From Oscillospiraceae bacterium (GTDB lineage Bacteria > Bacillota > Clostridia > Oscillospirales > Ruminococcaceae), in the NCBI GenBank assembly GCA_016303235.1, contig JAEDMB010000016.1, forward strand, positions 1-21,516: 21,516 bases of DNA. Direction: 5' to 3'. A program made the translations under genes and the position numbers. Shown piece after piece: positions 7,722 through 15,452 of the stretch (position 1 is the first letter of the stretch; the number at the start of each line of letters is the position of its first letter). The notes below the pieces were generated by a model. The model saw only the letters and a list, made by a program, of their open reading frames with translations, was not told where the DNA came from and searched no databases.

Positions 7722-10490
7722 ATGGATTACAATCAGACTCTTAATTTACCTAAAACCGATTTCCCTATGAGAGGAAATCTCCCCAAAAGAGAACCAGAAA
7801 CTCTTGAAAAATGGGAAAATGAAAGACTTTACTATAAGATGATTGAAAAAAATCAGGGCAAACCCCTTTATATCCTCCACGATGGCCCTCCTTATGCAAA
7901 CGGTGAAATTCATCTCGGTACAGCTCTTAACAAAACTCTTAAGGATTTTATAATCAAGTATAAAAACATGAGCGGATTCTGTGCCCCGTATGTTCCCGGC
8001 TGGGATACTCACGGACTTCCGATTGAACTCAAAGCTATGAAGTCAATAGGCGTTGAAAACGGTGCAATACCTCCTGTTGAACTCAGAAAGCACTGCCATG
8101 ATTTTGCTCTTACTCATGTACAAAATCAGATGAAACAGTTCAAGCGTCTCGGAACTCTCGGCGATTACGATGACCCGTATCTCACACTTAAACCCGAATA
8201 CGAAGCACGTCAGGTTGAAGTTTTCGGAGAAATGGCTAAATCCGGATATATGTACAAGGGACTTAAGCCTGTATACTGGTGTCCGGACTGCAAGACAGCT
8301 CTTGCTGAAGCTGAAATTGAATATTCCGATGACCCATGTCATTCAATATATGTAAAATTCAGAGTTGCTGACGACAAGGAAATTTTCTCTGCAATGGGTC
8401 TTGATATTTCAAAAATCTATTTTGTAATCTGGACAACTACTACATGGACAATCCCCGGCAACCTTGCTGTATGCTTAGGCCCTGAATACAATTACACTCT
8501 TGTAAATGCAAACGGCGAATACTATGTTATGGCGGAAGAACTTGTTAAAACTACTATGGAAACTGCCGGAATTTCAGAATATTCCACAACAGGCTGTTTC
8601 ACCGGTGCAGAGCTTGAGGGAATGAAAACCCAGCACCCGCTCTATGACAGACTTTCTCCGATTATAACAGGTGACCATGTAACTCTTGAAAGTGGTACAG
8701 GCTGTGTACACACTGCTCCCGGATACGGTGTAGAGGACTTTGAAGTATGCAAGAAATACGATGATATCGGCATTATTGTATGCGTTGACGAAAACGGAAA
8801 GCAGACTGCCGAGGCAGGCGAATTTGAGGGTATGGATACCAATACCGCAAACAAGGCTATTGCAAAAAAACTTGAGGAAAATAATGCACTTCTTGCAATT
8901 CAGAAAATAGTTCACCCGTATCCGCACTGCTGGAGATGTAACAGCCCTATTATATACCGTGCTACTGAACAGTGGTTCTGTTCTGTAAACGGATTCAAGG
9001 ATAAGGCAATAAAGGCTATTGAAGATGTAAAGTGGATTCCCGAATGGGGCGAAGACAGAATCAAGGGAATGGTTCGTGACAGAAGTGACTGGTGCATTTC
9101 ACGTCAGAGAACATGGGGCGTTCCTATTCCTGTTGTATACTGCAAGGAATGTGGTAAGCCGATTGTAAACGACAAGACTATAAAGGCTATTGCCGATATG
9201 TTCAGAAAAGAAGGAGCAGATTCATGGTGGCTCAGAGATACTTCCGAATTTATCCCCTCCGATGTAAAATGTGAATGTGGCTGTGGCGAATTTACAAAAG
9301 AATACGATATAATGGACGTATGGTTTGACAGCGGTGTATCACATTCAGCAGTAATGGAACAGTATGATTGTCTTAAATGGCCTGCTGATTTGTACCTTGA
9401 AGGTGCTGACCAGTACAGAGGCTGGTTCCAGTCATCACTCCTCACTTCAGTAGTATACAAGGGTACTGCGCCTTACAAGGCTGTATGTACTCACGGCTGG
9501 GTTGTTGACGGTGAAGGCAAGACAATGCACAAGTCACTCGGAAACGGTATCGCTCCTAACGAAATTACAGACGTTTACGGTGCTGATATTCTTCGTCTCT
9601 GGGTAGCATCTTCCGATTATCACTCCGATATAAGAGTATCACAGCCGATTCTTAAACAGCTCTCCGAGGCATACAAGAAAATCAGAAATACTGCAAGATT
9701 TATTCTCGGAAATCTCGGAAACGGAAAGGGATTCAATCCCGATACCGACAGCGTTCCCGATGAAAAGCTTACAGAACTTGACAAGTGGGCATTAATGAAA
9801 CTCGATGCTGTTATAGACAAGGTAAACGAGGGATATAATAACTTTGATTTCCACATTGCATTCCACGCAATCCACAATTTCTGCGTTATTGATATGTCAA
9901 ACTTCTATCTTGATATAATCAAGGACAGATTATACTGCGAAAAGGAAGATTCCGAAATCAGACGTTCCGCACAGACTGCAATGTACAGAATTTTAAGTGC
10001 AGTTGCAAGACTTTCAGCTCCTATAATTTCATTTACTGCCGAGGAAATCTGGTCATATATGCCACATAGTTCCTCTGATGATGCTGAAAGCATTTTCCTC
10101 AATCAGATGCCCGAAAAGTCAGGCATAGAATTTACTGATGATTTTATTTCAAAATGGGAATTTATTTACAGCAACAGAGAGGCTGTCAACAAGGTTCTTG
10201 AGGAAAAGCGTAATGAAAAAGTTATCGGAAAATCTCTTGAGGCTAAGGTTGTAATTCACTGCAATGCTGAAAATGCTGAAAAATACAAGTCCATATCTGA
10301 CCACCTTGCTGAAATTCTCATCGTATCTGATGTAGAAGTATCTGCTGACAGAACCGATTCTGAAACAGAATTTGAAGTTCTCAAGGCAGAGGGAGAAAAG
10401 TGTGAAAGATGCTGGACATATTCAAAAACAGTAGGTTCAGATTCCGAACACCCCACACTTTGCGAAAGATGCTGTAAAGCAGTAAGATAA
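7722..10490 (+). CDS. ileS: Isoleucyl-tRNA synthetase
   Basis: IleRS charges tRNA-Ile and edits misactivated valine. The 922-residue class I enzyme has DGPPYANG followed by a HIGH-equivalent HLGT at residues 64-67, the editing domain with WTTTTWTIPGNLAV, the RQRTWGVPIP motif, and a KMSKS-equivalent TMHKS at 601-605. An inserted Cys-rich segment (VYCKECGKP, then CECGCGEF) and a C-terminal Cys4 zinc finger (Cys894, Cys897, Cys914, Cys917) are visible. The C-terminal finger places it with the ordinary bacterial type. GGA of AAAGGA lies 13 bases before the ATG, rather far. Only 33 bases separate it from divIVA, so there is no room for the T-box leader that often precedes Firmicutes ileS. A hairpin terminator follows directly. 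Confidence 0.97.
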   Translation: MDYNQTLNLPKTDFPMRGNLPKREPETLEKWENERLYYKMIEKNQGKPLYILHDGPPYANGEIHLGTALNKTLKDFIIKYKNMSGFCAPYVPGWDTHGLPIELKAMKSIGVENGAIPPVELRKHCHDFALTHVQNQMKQFKRLGTLGDYDDPYLTLKPEYEARQVEVFGEMAKSGYMYKGLKPVYWCPDCKTALAEAEIEYSDDPCHSIYVKFRVADDKEIFSAMGLDISKIYFVIWTTTTWTIPGNLAVCLGPEYNYTLVNANGEYYVMAEELVKTTMETAGISEYSTTGCFTGAELEGMKTQHPLYDRLSPIITGDHVTLESGTGCVHTAPGYGVEDFEVCKKYDDIGIIVCVDENGKQTAEAGEFEGMDTNTANKAIAKKLEENNALLAIQKIVHPYPHCWRCNSPIIYRATEQWFCSVNGFKDKAIKAIEDVKWIPEWGEDRIKGMVRDRSDWCISRQRTWGVPIPVVYCKECGKPIVNDKTIKAIADMFRKEGADSWWLRDTSEFIPSDVKCECGCGEFTKEYDIMDVWFDSGVSHSAVMEQYDCLKWPADLYLEGADQYRGWFQSSLLTSVVYKGTAPYKAVCTHGWVVDGEGKTMHKSLGNGIAPNEITDVYGADILRLWVASSDYHSDIRVSQPILKQLSEAYKKIRNTARFILGNLGNGKGFNPDTDSVPDEKLTELDKWALMKLDAVIDKVNEGYNNFDFHIAFHAIHNFCVIDMSNFYLDIIKDRLYCEKEDSEIRRSAQTAMYRILSAVARLSAPIISFTAEEIWSYMPHSSSDDAESIFLNQMPEKSGIEFTDDFISKWEFIYSNREAVNKVLEEKRNEKVIGKSLEAKVVIHCNAENAEKYKSISDHLAEILIVSDVEVSADRTDSETEFEVLKAEGEKCERCWTYSKTVGSDSEHPTLCERCCKAVR

Positions 10491-10492
10491 AA

Positions 10493-10529
10493 TAAAAAAG
10501 CCTGCTGTCTGACGGCAGGCTGTATTTTT
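10493..10529 (+). terminator. Terminator-like hairpin between ileS and lspA
   Basis: Arms AGCCTGCTG (10499-10507) and CGGCAGGCT (10513-10521) form a 9-bp stem with one T-G wobble and a 5-base loop. They are followed by GTATTTTTA. It has an A-rich left side and T-rich right side as intrinsic terminators do. It ends only 17 bases before the lspA ATG, so it could be a partial terminator or attenuator. Confidence 0.8.
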
Positions 10530-10546
10530 ACCGAAAGGATTTTCAG

Positions 10547-11035
10547 ATGATAATATTTTCTGTTATAGCTATAATATTTCTTGTAGCATGTGACCAGCTT
10601 ATAAAATACTGGTGCGTCAATAATCTCGTACTGAACGAAAGTGTTAACTTTATAAAAATAGGCGATACAAAAATATTCGACCTCACATTGCTTTATAATA
10701 ACGGTGCAATATTCGGAAGTATGGCGGGAAAAAGGTTCTTTCTTATATTTACAGTTCTGATTATAACAGCAGTCTGTATCTACGCTCTTATAAGATACGG
10801 AAAGAGTTCAAAGCTTTTGTATTCCTCAATGATTCTGATGATTGCCGGAGGTATCGGAAATCTTATTGACAGGATATTCAACGGCGGAAAAGTAATAGAT
10901 ATGTTTGATTTTCAGCTTTTTAATTTTGCAATATTCAATTTTGCAGATATATGCGTTACAGTCGGAGCAGTTCTTTTCTGTATATATTCGATATTCATAG
11001 ACGGCAAGAAAAACGGAGAAAAAAAGAATGTCTGA
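10547..11035 (+). CDS. lspA: Lipoprotein signal peptidase II
   Basis: LspA is the membrane aspartyl protease that removes signal peptides from diacylglyceryl-modified prolipoproteins. The protein of 162 aa has four hydrophobic segments (about residues 2-18, 62-82, 90-108, 128-150). Conserved motifs are DQLIKYW (Asp16), NNGAIFG, GGIGNLIDR with catalytic Asp108, and FNFADI with catalytic Asp134. AAAGGA (10534-10539) is 7 bases before the ATG. It overlaps rluD by 8 bases, so the two are translationally coupled. The cohesin-like lipoprotein encoded at 14679 would be one of its substrates. No promoter is visible in the short gap after the upstream hairpin, so expression probably depends on readthrough from ileS. 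Confidence 0.95.
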   Translation: MIIFSVIAIIFLVACDQLIKYWCVNNLVLNESVNFIKIGDTKIFDLTLLYNNGAIFGSMAGKRFFLIFTVLIITAVCIYALIRYGKSSKLLYSSMILMIAGGIGNLIDRIFNGGKVIDMFDFQLFNFAIFNFADICVTVGAVLFCIYSIFIDGKKNGEKKNV

Positions 11036-11942
11036 AAATATAATCCTTAATGCAGAAAAATCAGATACCGGTCAGAGAATTGATAAATATATATCCGGAA
11101 ATACGGAAAACCTTACACGTTCCGCAATTCAGAATCTTATTGAAAAGGGAAAAATTACTGTCAACGGGAAAGCAGTCTCTAAAAATTACAAGCTCAGAGA
11201 CGGCGATAATATTGAAATCGAAATTCCCGAACCCGAAATTCTTGACGTTAAACCCGAAAATATTCCGCTTGATATAATCTATGAAGACAGTGATTTGCTT
11301 GTGGTAAACAAGCCTAAAGGAATGGTAGTTCACCCCGCCCACGGTAATTATAACGGAACACTTGTAAATGCGTTATTATATCACTGCAAGGACAGCCTTT
11401 CCGGAATAAACGGTGTAATCCGCCCCGGAATAGTTCACAGAATCGATAAGAATACAAGCGGACTTCTTATTGTAGCTAAAAATGATATATCTCATGTAAA
11501 GCTTTCTGAACAGATTAAGGCTCACAGCTTTACAAGAGAATACGAGGCAATTGCATGCGGATATTTTAAAGAAAAGTCGGGAACGGTTGACGCTCCGATA
11601 GGCAGACATCATACTGACCGTAAAAAAATGTGTGTTACCTATGAAAATTCAAAAAATGCCGTAACTCATTACGAAGTAATAAAGCAGTACGGAGGATATG
11701 CTCATGTAAGGCTTAAACTTGAAACCGGTCGAACTCATCAGATAAGAGTACATCTTTCATATATAAATCACCCTGTACTTGGCGATGATGTTTACGGCAA
11801 ACCCTATAAGGGGATTGACGGTCAGTGTCTGCATGCGAAAAAAATCGGATTTATTCACCCCTCAACAGGAGAATATATGGAATTTTCAAGCGGACTTCCC
11901 GAATATTTTCAGAAAATTCTGAAAATAATTGAAAAGCAGTAA
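11028..11942 (+). CDS. RluA/RluD-family pseudouridine synthase
   Basis: The enzyme isomerises uridine to pseudouridine in RNA, most likely 23S rRNA. An N-terminal S4 domain (about residues 12-70, QRIDKYIS to GDNIEIEIPEP) precedes the catalytic domain. That domain has VNKPKGMVVHPAHG, GIVHRIDKNTSGLL with catalytic Asp140, and the C-terminal GRTHQIRVHL and HPVLGDDVYG. The length is 304 aa, as in B. subtilis YlyB, which also follows lspA. Whether its target equals that of E. coli RluD cannot be told from sequence. CGGAGAA lies 9 bases before the ATG. The start overlaps the end of lspA, and a HAD phosphatase follows after 12 bases. Confidence 0.93.
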   Translation: MSENIILNAEKSDTGQRIDKYISGNTENLTRSAIQNLIEKGKITVNGKAVSKNYKLRDGDNIEIEIPEPEILDVKPENIPLDIIYEDSDLLVVNKPKGMVVHPAHGNYNGTLVNALLYHCKDSLSGINGVIRPGIVHRIDKNTSGLLIVAKNDISHVKLSEQIKAHSFTREYEAIACGYFKEKSGTVDAPIGRHHTDRKKMCVTYENSKNAVTHYEVIKQYGGYAHVRLKLETGRTHQIRVHLSYINHPVLGDDVYGKPYKGIDGQCLHAKKIGFIHPSTGEYMEFSSGLPEYFQKILKIIEKQ

Positions 11943-11954
11943 GGAGAATTTTTT

Positions 11955-12797
11955 ATGAAAGATTTTTCAGATATAATAATTATATCCGATATGGACGGAA
12001 CTCTTTTAAATTCCGAAAAGAAAATTACTCCCGAAAATCTTAAGGCAATAGAGAAATTCAGAAGTATGGGCGGTAAGTTTACAGTTGCTACCGGAAGGAC
12101 AATTCAGTCATTTGAACCATATGCTGATATGCTTAAAATTGATATGCCCGTTATATTATATAACGGTGCTATGATTTATGACTACAATTCCGGAAAAATA
12201 CTCTATCAGATATATCTGCCAGAAAAATCAAAGGAAATTTCTATCGAAATAATGAAATCCGTTGAAAATCTCGGAGGAGAAGTACTCAAAGCAGACAGTG
12301 CATATATATTTGAAAATAACGAATACGAAAAACTGCATACCAGAATGTGCGGAGTAGATGTTAAATTCTGTAAGCTCGAAAATATGTCCCCTCAGGGCTG
12401 GCTGAAAGTTCTTTTTGCCTCATCACCGGAAAATATTCAGAAACTTGTTGACTTTATTGCCGAAAAGAGATATAATGAAGTTAGTTTCGTTAAATCGTCG
12501 GATATTTTCTGCGAAATGCTTGAGCCGTCATCAACTAAAGGCTCTGCACTTAAAATGTACAGACAGCTTGACGGTATGCAGAATATGAAATTTATATCCA
12601 TAGGCGATTATAATAACGATATCGAAATGATTCAGGAAGCCGATTTCGGTGCAGTACCCTCAAACGCTCAGCCGGAAGTTAAAAAATCAGCCGATATTAT
12701 TCTGGAAAATTCATGCGATGAAAATGCTGTTGCCGAACTGATTGACCTGATAATTCAAAAAAATATATACGGAGGTTCATATGGACGAAAAAATTAA
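11955..12797 (+). CDS. Cof-type HAD-IIB family phosphatase
   Basis: Cof-type HAD hydrolases dephosphorylate sugar phosphates, cofactors or nucleotides with low and overlapping specificity. Motif I is SDMDGTLLNS with nucleophile Asp12 and acid Asp14; motif II lies in VATGRT; the cap region has LYNGAMIYD; motif III Lys195 is in SSTKGSALK; motif IV is GDYNND (residues 217-222), followed by the usual VPSNAQPEVKKSAD. The length of 280 aa is normal. AAGGAGAA just before the ATG is a strong ribosome binding site. Its last 17 bases overlap the start of the transketolase subunit gene, whose ribosome binding site (GGAGG, 12771-12775) also lies inside this gene. The substrate cannot be predicted. Confidence 0.93.
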   Translation: MKDFSDIIIISDMDGTLLNSEKKITPENLKAIEKFRSMGGKFTVATGRTIQSFEPYADMLKIDMPVILYNGAMIYDYNSGKILYQIYLPEKSKEISIEIMKSVENLGGEVLKADSAYIFENNEYEKLHTRMCGVDVKFCKLENMSPQGWLKVLFASSPENIQKLVDFIAEKRYNEVSFVKSSDIFCEMLEPSSTKGSALKMYRQLDGMQNMKFISIGDYNNDIEMIQEADFGAVPSNAQPEVKKSADIILENSCDENAVAELIDLIIQKNIYGGSYGRKN

Positions 12798-13620
12798 AAA
12801 AAATCTTATGAGAATAGCCTGCAAAGCAAGAATGGGAGTCATTGAGGGAACTTATAACGCAAAATCAGGACACCCCGGCGGTTCACTTTCAATATGCGAT
12901 TTGCTTGCATACCTCTATTTTGAAAAAATGAACGTTGACCCGAAAAATCCCGAAATGAAAGACCGTGACAGACTGGTGCTTTCAAAAGGTCATACAGCTC
13001 CGGCACTCTATTCAATTCTTGCACTGAAAGGATTCTTTCCGGAAGAAGAACTCAAAACACTTCGTCATATAGGCTCAAAGCTTCAGGGACACCCCTGCAT
13101 AAATATTGACGGAATCGATATGTCAAGCGGTTCTCTCGGACAGGGAATTTCAGTTGCATGCGGAATGGCTCTTTCTGCAAAGATTTCATCTGAAAGCTAT
13201 AAGGTATATACAATTCTCGGAGACGGTGAAATTGAAGAAGGTCAGGTATGGGAAGCATCAATGTTCGCATCGCATTACAAACTCGACAACCTTGTTGCAG
13301 TAGTAGACTATAACGGACTTCAGATTGACGGAAAACTTTCGGAAGTATGTTCCCCCGAACCTATCGACAAAAAATTCGAATCATTCGGCTGGCATGTTAT
13401 TTCAATAGACGGTCACGACTTCGACCAGATTGAAAAAGCATTCAGTGAAGCAGATAAAATTACAGGGAAGCCCGTTGCAATCATTCAGAAAACTGTAAAG
13501 GGCAAGGGCGTTTCATTTATGGAAAATCAGGTTTCATGGCACGGTTCTGCTCCGAATAAGGAACAGTACGAAAAGGCTATGGAAGAACTTAATCAGCAGT
13601 TAAAGGATTTGGAGGATTAA
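12781..13620 (+). CDS. Transketolase, N-terminal (TPP-binding) subunit
   Basis: Transketolase moves two-carbon units between sugar phosphates in the non-oxidative pentose phosphate pathway. This 279-residue subunit is the thiamine-pyrophosphate-binding half. Motifs are KSGHPGGSLS, LSKGHTAPALY, GHP...MSSGSLGQG, and the TPP/metal motif GDGEIEEGQ starting at Gly147 and ending with Asn178 in VVDYNG. The pyrimidine-binding half is the next gene, four bases away, so a split enzyme is formed, common in Clostridia and archaea. GGAGG lies 5 bases before the ATG. It overlaps the HAD gene by 17 bases. A DXP synthase half is less likely, since the His-rich motifs fit split transketolases. Confidence 0.95.
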   Translation: MDEKIKKNLMRIACKARMGVIEGTYNAKSGHPGGSLSICDLLAYLYFEKMNVDPKNPEMKDRDRLVLSKGHTAPALYSILALKGFFPEEELKTLRHIGSKLQGHPCINIDGIDMSSGSLGQGISVACGMALSAKISSESYKVYTILGDGEIEEGQVWEASMFASHYKLDNLVAVVDYNGLQIDGKLSEVCSPEPIDKKFESFGWHVISIDGHDFDQIEKAFSEADKITGKPVAIIQKTVKGKGVSFMENQVSWHGSAPNKEQYEKAMEELNQQLKDLED

Positions 13621-13624
13621 TCAG

Positions 13625-14572
13625 ATGGCAGATATCATAAAAAAAGCTACCAGAGAAAGCTATGGCGAGAGTTTAAGAGACCTTGCGGAAAAATATGAAA
13701 ATCTTGTAGTTCTTGATGCCGACCTTGCGGCAGCTACAAAGACAGGTATTTTCAAAAAGGCATATCCTGACAGATTTTTTGACTGCGGTATTGCGGAAGC
13801 CAATATGATGGGAGTTGCAGCAGGTCTTGCTGCAACGGGAAAAATTCCGTTTGCAAGTACATTCGCAATGTTCGCTGCCGGCAGAGCTTACGAAATAGTA
13901 AGAAATTCAATCGGTTATCCGCACCTTAATGTAAAAATAGGTGCTACTCATGCAGGAATATCAGTAGGCGAGGACGGTGCAACTCACCAGTGCAATGAGG
14001 ATATTGCCCTTATGCGTACTATTCCCGGAATGACAATAATCAATCCCGCTGATGATGTTGAAGCAAGACAGGCTGTTGAATCTGCTATAAATTATGTAGG
14101 CCCTGTATATATGCGATTCGGAAGGCTTGCTGTACCGGTATTCAATGATAAGAATAATTATAAATTTGAACTCGGAAAAGGTGTCGTACTCCGTGAAGGT
14201 ACTGATGTAACAATAATAGCTACCGGTTTAATGGTATATGAGGCTCTTGAGGCATCAAAAACTCTCGCAGATGAGGGAATAAGTGCAAGAGTAGTAAATA
14301 TTCACACTATAAAGCCTCTTGATACTGAACTTGTATGCAAGTGTGCATGCGATACCGGCGTTATAGTTACAGTCGAGGAACACAGTATCATAGGCGGACT
14401 TGGTTCAGCAGTAGCCGAAGCAGTAACAGGCTGTTGTCCTGTTCCGGTAGTCAGAATAGGCGTTAATGATGAATACGGCTGTTCAGGACCTGCTGTTGAC
14501 CTGCTTAAGAAATTCGGACTTTGTGCTGAAAATATAGTTGCAAAAACAAGAAATGCATTAAAACTTAAATAA
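13625..14572 (+). CDS. Transketolase, C-terminal (pyrimidine-binding) subunit
   Basis: This is the second half of the split transketolase (315 aa). It holds the Pyr domain with the catalytic Glu58 in CGIAEANMMG, the segment PFASTFAMFAAGRAYE, GATHAGISVGEDGATHQ with conserved His residues, and RTIPGMTIINPADD. The C-terminal transketolase domain (about residues 190-310) includes RVVNIHTIKPLD and VEEHSIIGGLGSAVAE. It starts four bases after the stop of the N-terminal subunit, with GGAGGA in the last codons of that gene serving as ribosome binding site. A strong terminator follows 7 bases after its stop and ends the long operon. Confidence 0.95.
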   Translation: MADIIKKATRESYGESLRDLAEKYENLVVLDADLAAATKTGIFKKAYPDRFFDCGIAEANMMGVAAGLAATGKIPFASTFAMFAAGRAYEIVRNSIGYPHLNVKIGATHAGISVGEDGATHQCNEDIALMRTIPGMTIINPADDVEARQAVESAINYVGPVYMRFGRLAVPVFNDKNNYKFELGKGVVLREGTDVTIIATGLMVYEALEASKTLADEGISARVVNIHTIKPLDTELVCKCACDTGVIVTVEEHSIIGGLGSAVAEAVTGCCPVPVVRIGVNDEYGCSGPAVDLLKKFGLCAENIVAKTRNALKLK

Positions 14573-14579
14573 TTTTAAT

Positions 14580-14608
14580 CGGACGGAATAAATTTCCGTC
14601 CGTTTTTT
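14580..14608 (+). terminator. Intrinsic terminator after the transketolase genes
   Basis: Arms CGGACGGAA (14580-14588) and TTCCGTCCG (14594-14602) form a perfect 9-bp stem with a 5-base loop, followed by six T (14603-14608). Confidence 0.93.
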
Positions 14609-14610
14609 AA

Positions 14611-14639
14611 TTGACTGTATTTTAAATTCATGATATAAT
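14611..14639 (+). promoter_or_regulatory. Sigma-A promoter for the cohesin-like lipoprotein
   Basis: TTGACT (14611-14616) and TATAAT (14634-14639) are 17 bases apart, and TG at 14631-14632 adds the extended -10 element. The promoter begins two bases after the upstream terminator's T-tract and lies about 40 bases before the ATG at 14679. Confidence 0.85.
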
Positions 14640-14678
14640 AAAAAATATAATGATTAAATATTGAAAGGAATTTTTTAT

Positions 14679-15329
14679 ATGAAAAAAATATCAGCCTTAT
14701 TTATGGCATTAACTGTTCTTGTGCTGTCCGTTTCATGTTCATCATCTAAAAACAGCGAAAGCGTTATAATTCCCGAAGAATCACAGACAACTGCCGAGAC
14801 GGAAATATCTGAAAGCATTGAAAAGCCTGTTCTTAAAATTACGGAGAAAGAAATAAGCTATTCAGAATTAGACCACGAAAACGGCACAGTAGTTCCGGTA
14901 GACTATTCAGTTTCAGGAATTGTAAACGGCTGGTCAAGTTCGGGAATACATATAGCTTTTGATAACCGCCTTGACCTTAAAACCGATGATTTGGACGGTT
15001 CTCCGAGTTTTGCAAGAGGTGAAGCAAGTCAGTATATTAGTTCTGTAATATCAATACGCTGGCAGGGTGAAAATCCTCCTGATGAACTTGAAGGAAAAAA
15101 TATGGATAATCTCACAATGATTACAGCAGATTCAAGTAACAGCGGTGACAACGGAGTTATAGCAACAATTGATTTCATAGTTCCGGCTGATGCAAAAGCA
15201 GGAGATGTCTATAATATAGAATTTTTCAGATATGAAACTGACTGTTTCCGCAATATCGAATTTGATTCCGCTATGGAGGAATATGCTTTTGCGAACTGGC
15301 AGAACGGATATATAAAAATTACAGAATAA
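14679..15329 (+). CDS. Putative lipoprotein with a cohesin-like module
   Basis: The ATG at 14679 (AAAGGA 9 bases upstream) gives 216 aa; an in-frame TTG at 14661 overlaps that site and is rejected. The N-terminus is a lipoprotein signal: MKK, a hydrophobic core and LSVSC with Cys20 as the lipidated residue. The lipobox is imperfect, with Ser rather than Leu at -3. A Ser/Thr/Glu-rich spacer covers residues 21-50. The rest (about 51-216) resembles one cohesin: VVPVDYSVSG, then WSSSGIHIAFDNRLDL, a late strand IATIDFIVPADAKAGDVYNIEF-like segment (161-182), and a final NGYIKITE strand. Cohesins bind dockerins, and the next gene ends in a dockerin. If the reading is right, the protein would display a dockerin receptor on the outer face of the membrane. 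The cohesin call is by pattern only; another Ig-like or carbohydrate-binding fold is possible. Confidence 0.6.
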   Translation: MKKISALFMALTVLVLSVSCSSSKNSESVIIPEESQTTAETEISESIEKPVLKITEKEISYSELDHENGTVVPVDYSVSGIVNGWSSSGIHIAFDNRLDLKTDDLDGSPSFARGEASQYISSVISIRWQGENPPDELEGKNMDNLTMITADSSNSGDNGVIATIDFIVPADAKAGDVYNIEFFRYETDCFRNIEFDSAMEEYAFANWQNGYIKITE

Positions 15330-15335
15330 TTTATC

Positions 15336-15377
15336 ATTTCCGGCAAGTATTTTTAAAATATTTACCGGAAATTTTTT
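15336..15377 (+). terminator. Intrinsic terminator after the cohesin-like lipoprotein
   Basis: Arms ATTTCCGG (15336-15343) and CCGGAAAT (15365-15372) pair perfectly. After one mismatch the stem continues with A/T pairs (15345-15351 with 15357-15363). A T-tract runs to 15377. It separates the lipoprotein transcript from the xylanase gene. Confidence 0.85.
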
Positions 15378-15411
15378 CACAAAATATATTGACATTTTGT
15401 GAATTGTGTGA
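15377..15411 (+). promoter_or_regulatory. Inverted repeat over the xylanase promoter, candidate operator
   Basis: TCACAAAAT (15377-15385) and ATTTTGTGA (15394-15402) are perfect inverted 9-base arms with an 8-base spacer. ATTGTGTGA (15403-15411) directly repeats the right arm with one mismatch. The right arm and spacer cover the -35 box and the third copy fills the -35/-10 spacer, where a bound repressor would block polymerase. The protein that would bind is unknown. Confidence 0.5.
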
Positions 15412-15417
15412 TACAAT
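15389..15417 (+). promoter_or_regulatory. Sigma-A promoter for the xylanase gene
   Basis: TTGACA (15389-15394) and TACAAT (15412-15417) are 17 bases apart, with TG at 15409-15410 as extended -10. It lies 35 bases before the ATG at 15453, leaving a short leader that contains GAGGGAG (15435-15441). Confidence 0.88.
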
Positions 15418-15452
15418 GTAATAAAATTTATTTAGAGGGAGTTTGATTTTAT

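Noticed and set aside
9104..9460. Minus-strand open frame of 118 codons opposite ileS, and similar frames opposite ileS and obg
   Set aside because: They lie wholly inside well-supported genes on the other strand, have no ribosome binding site and no recognisable domain.
12771..12797. 17-base overlap of the HAD and transketolase genes as a possible frameshift
   Set aside because: Both proteins are complete at the overlap, with a full HAD C-terminus and a GGAGG-led transketolase start, so it is ordinary overlapping coupling.
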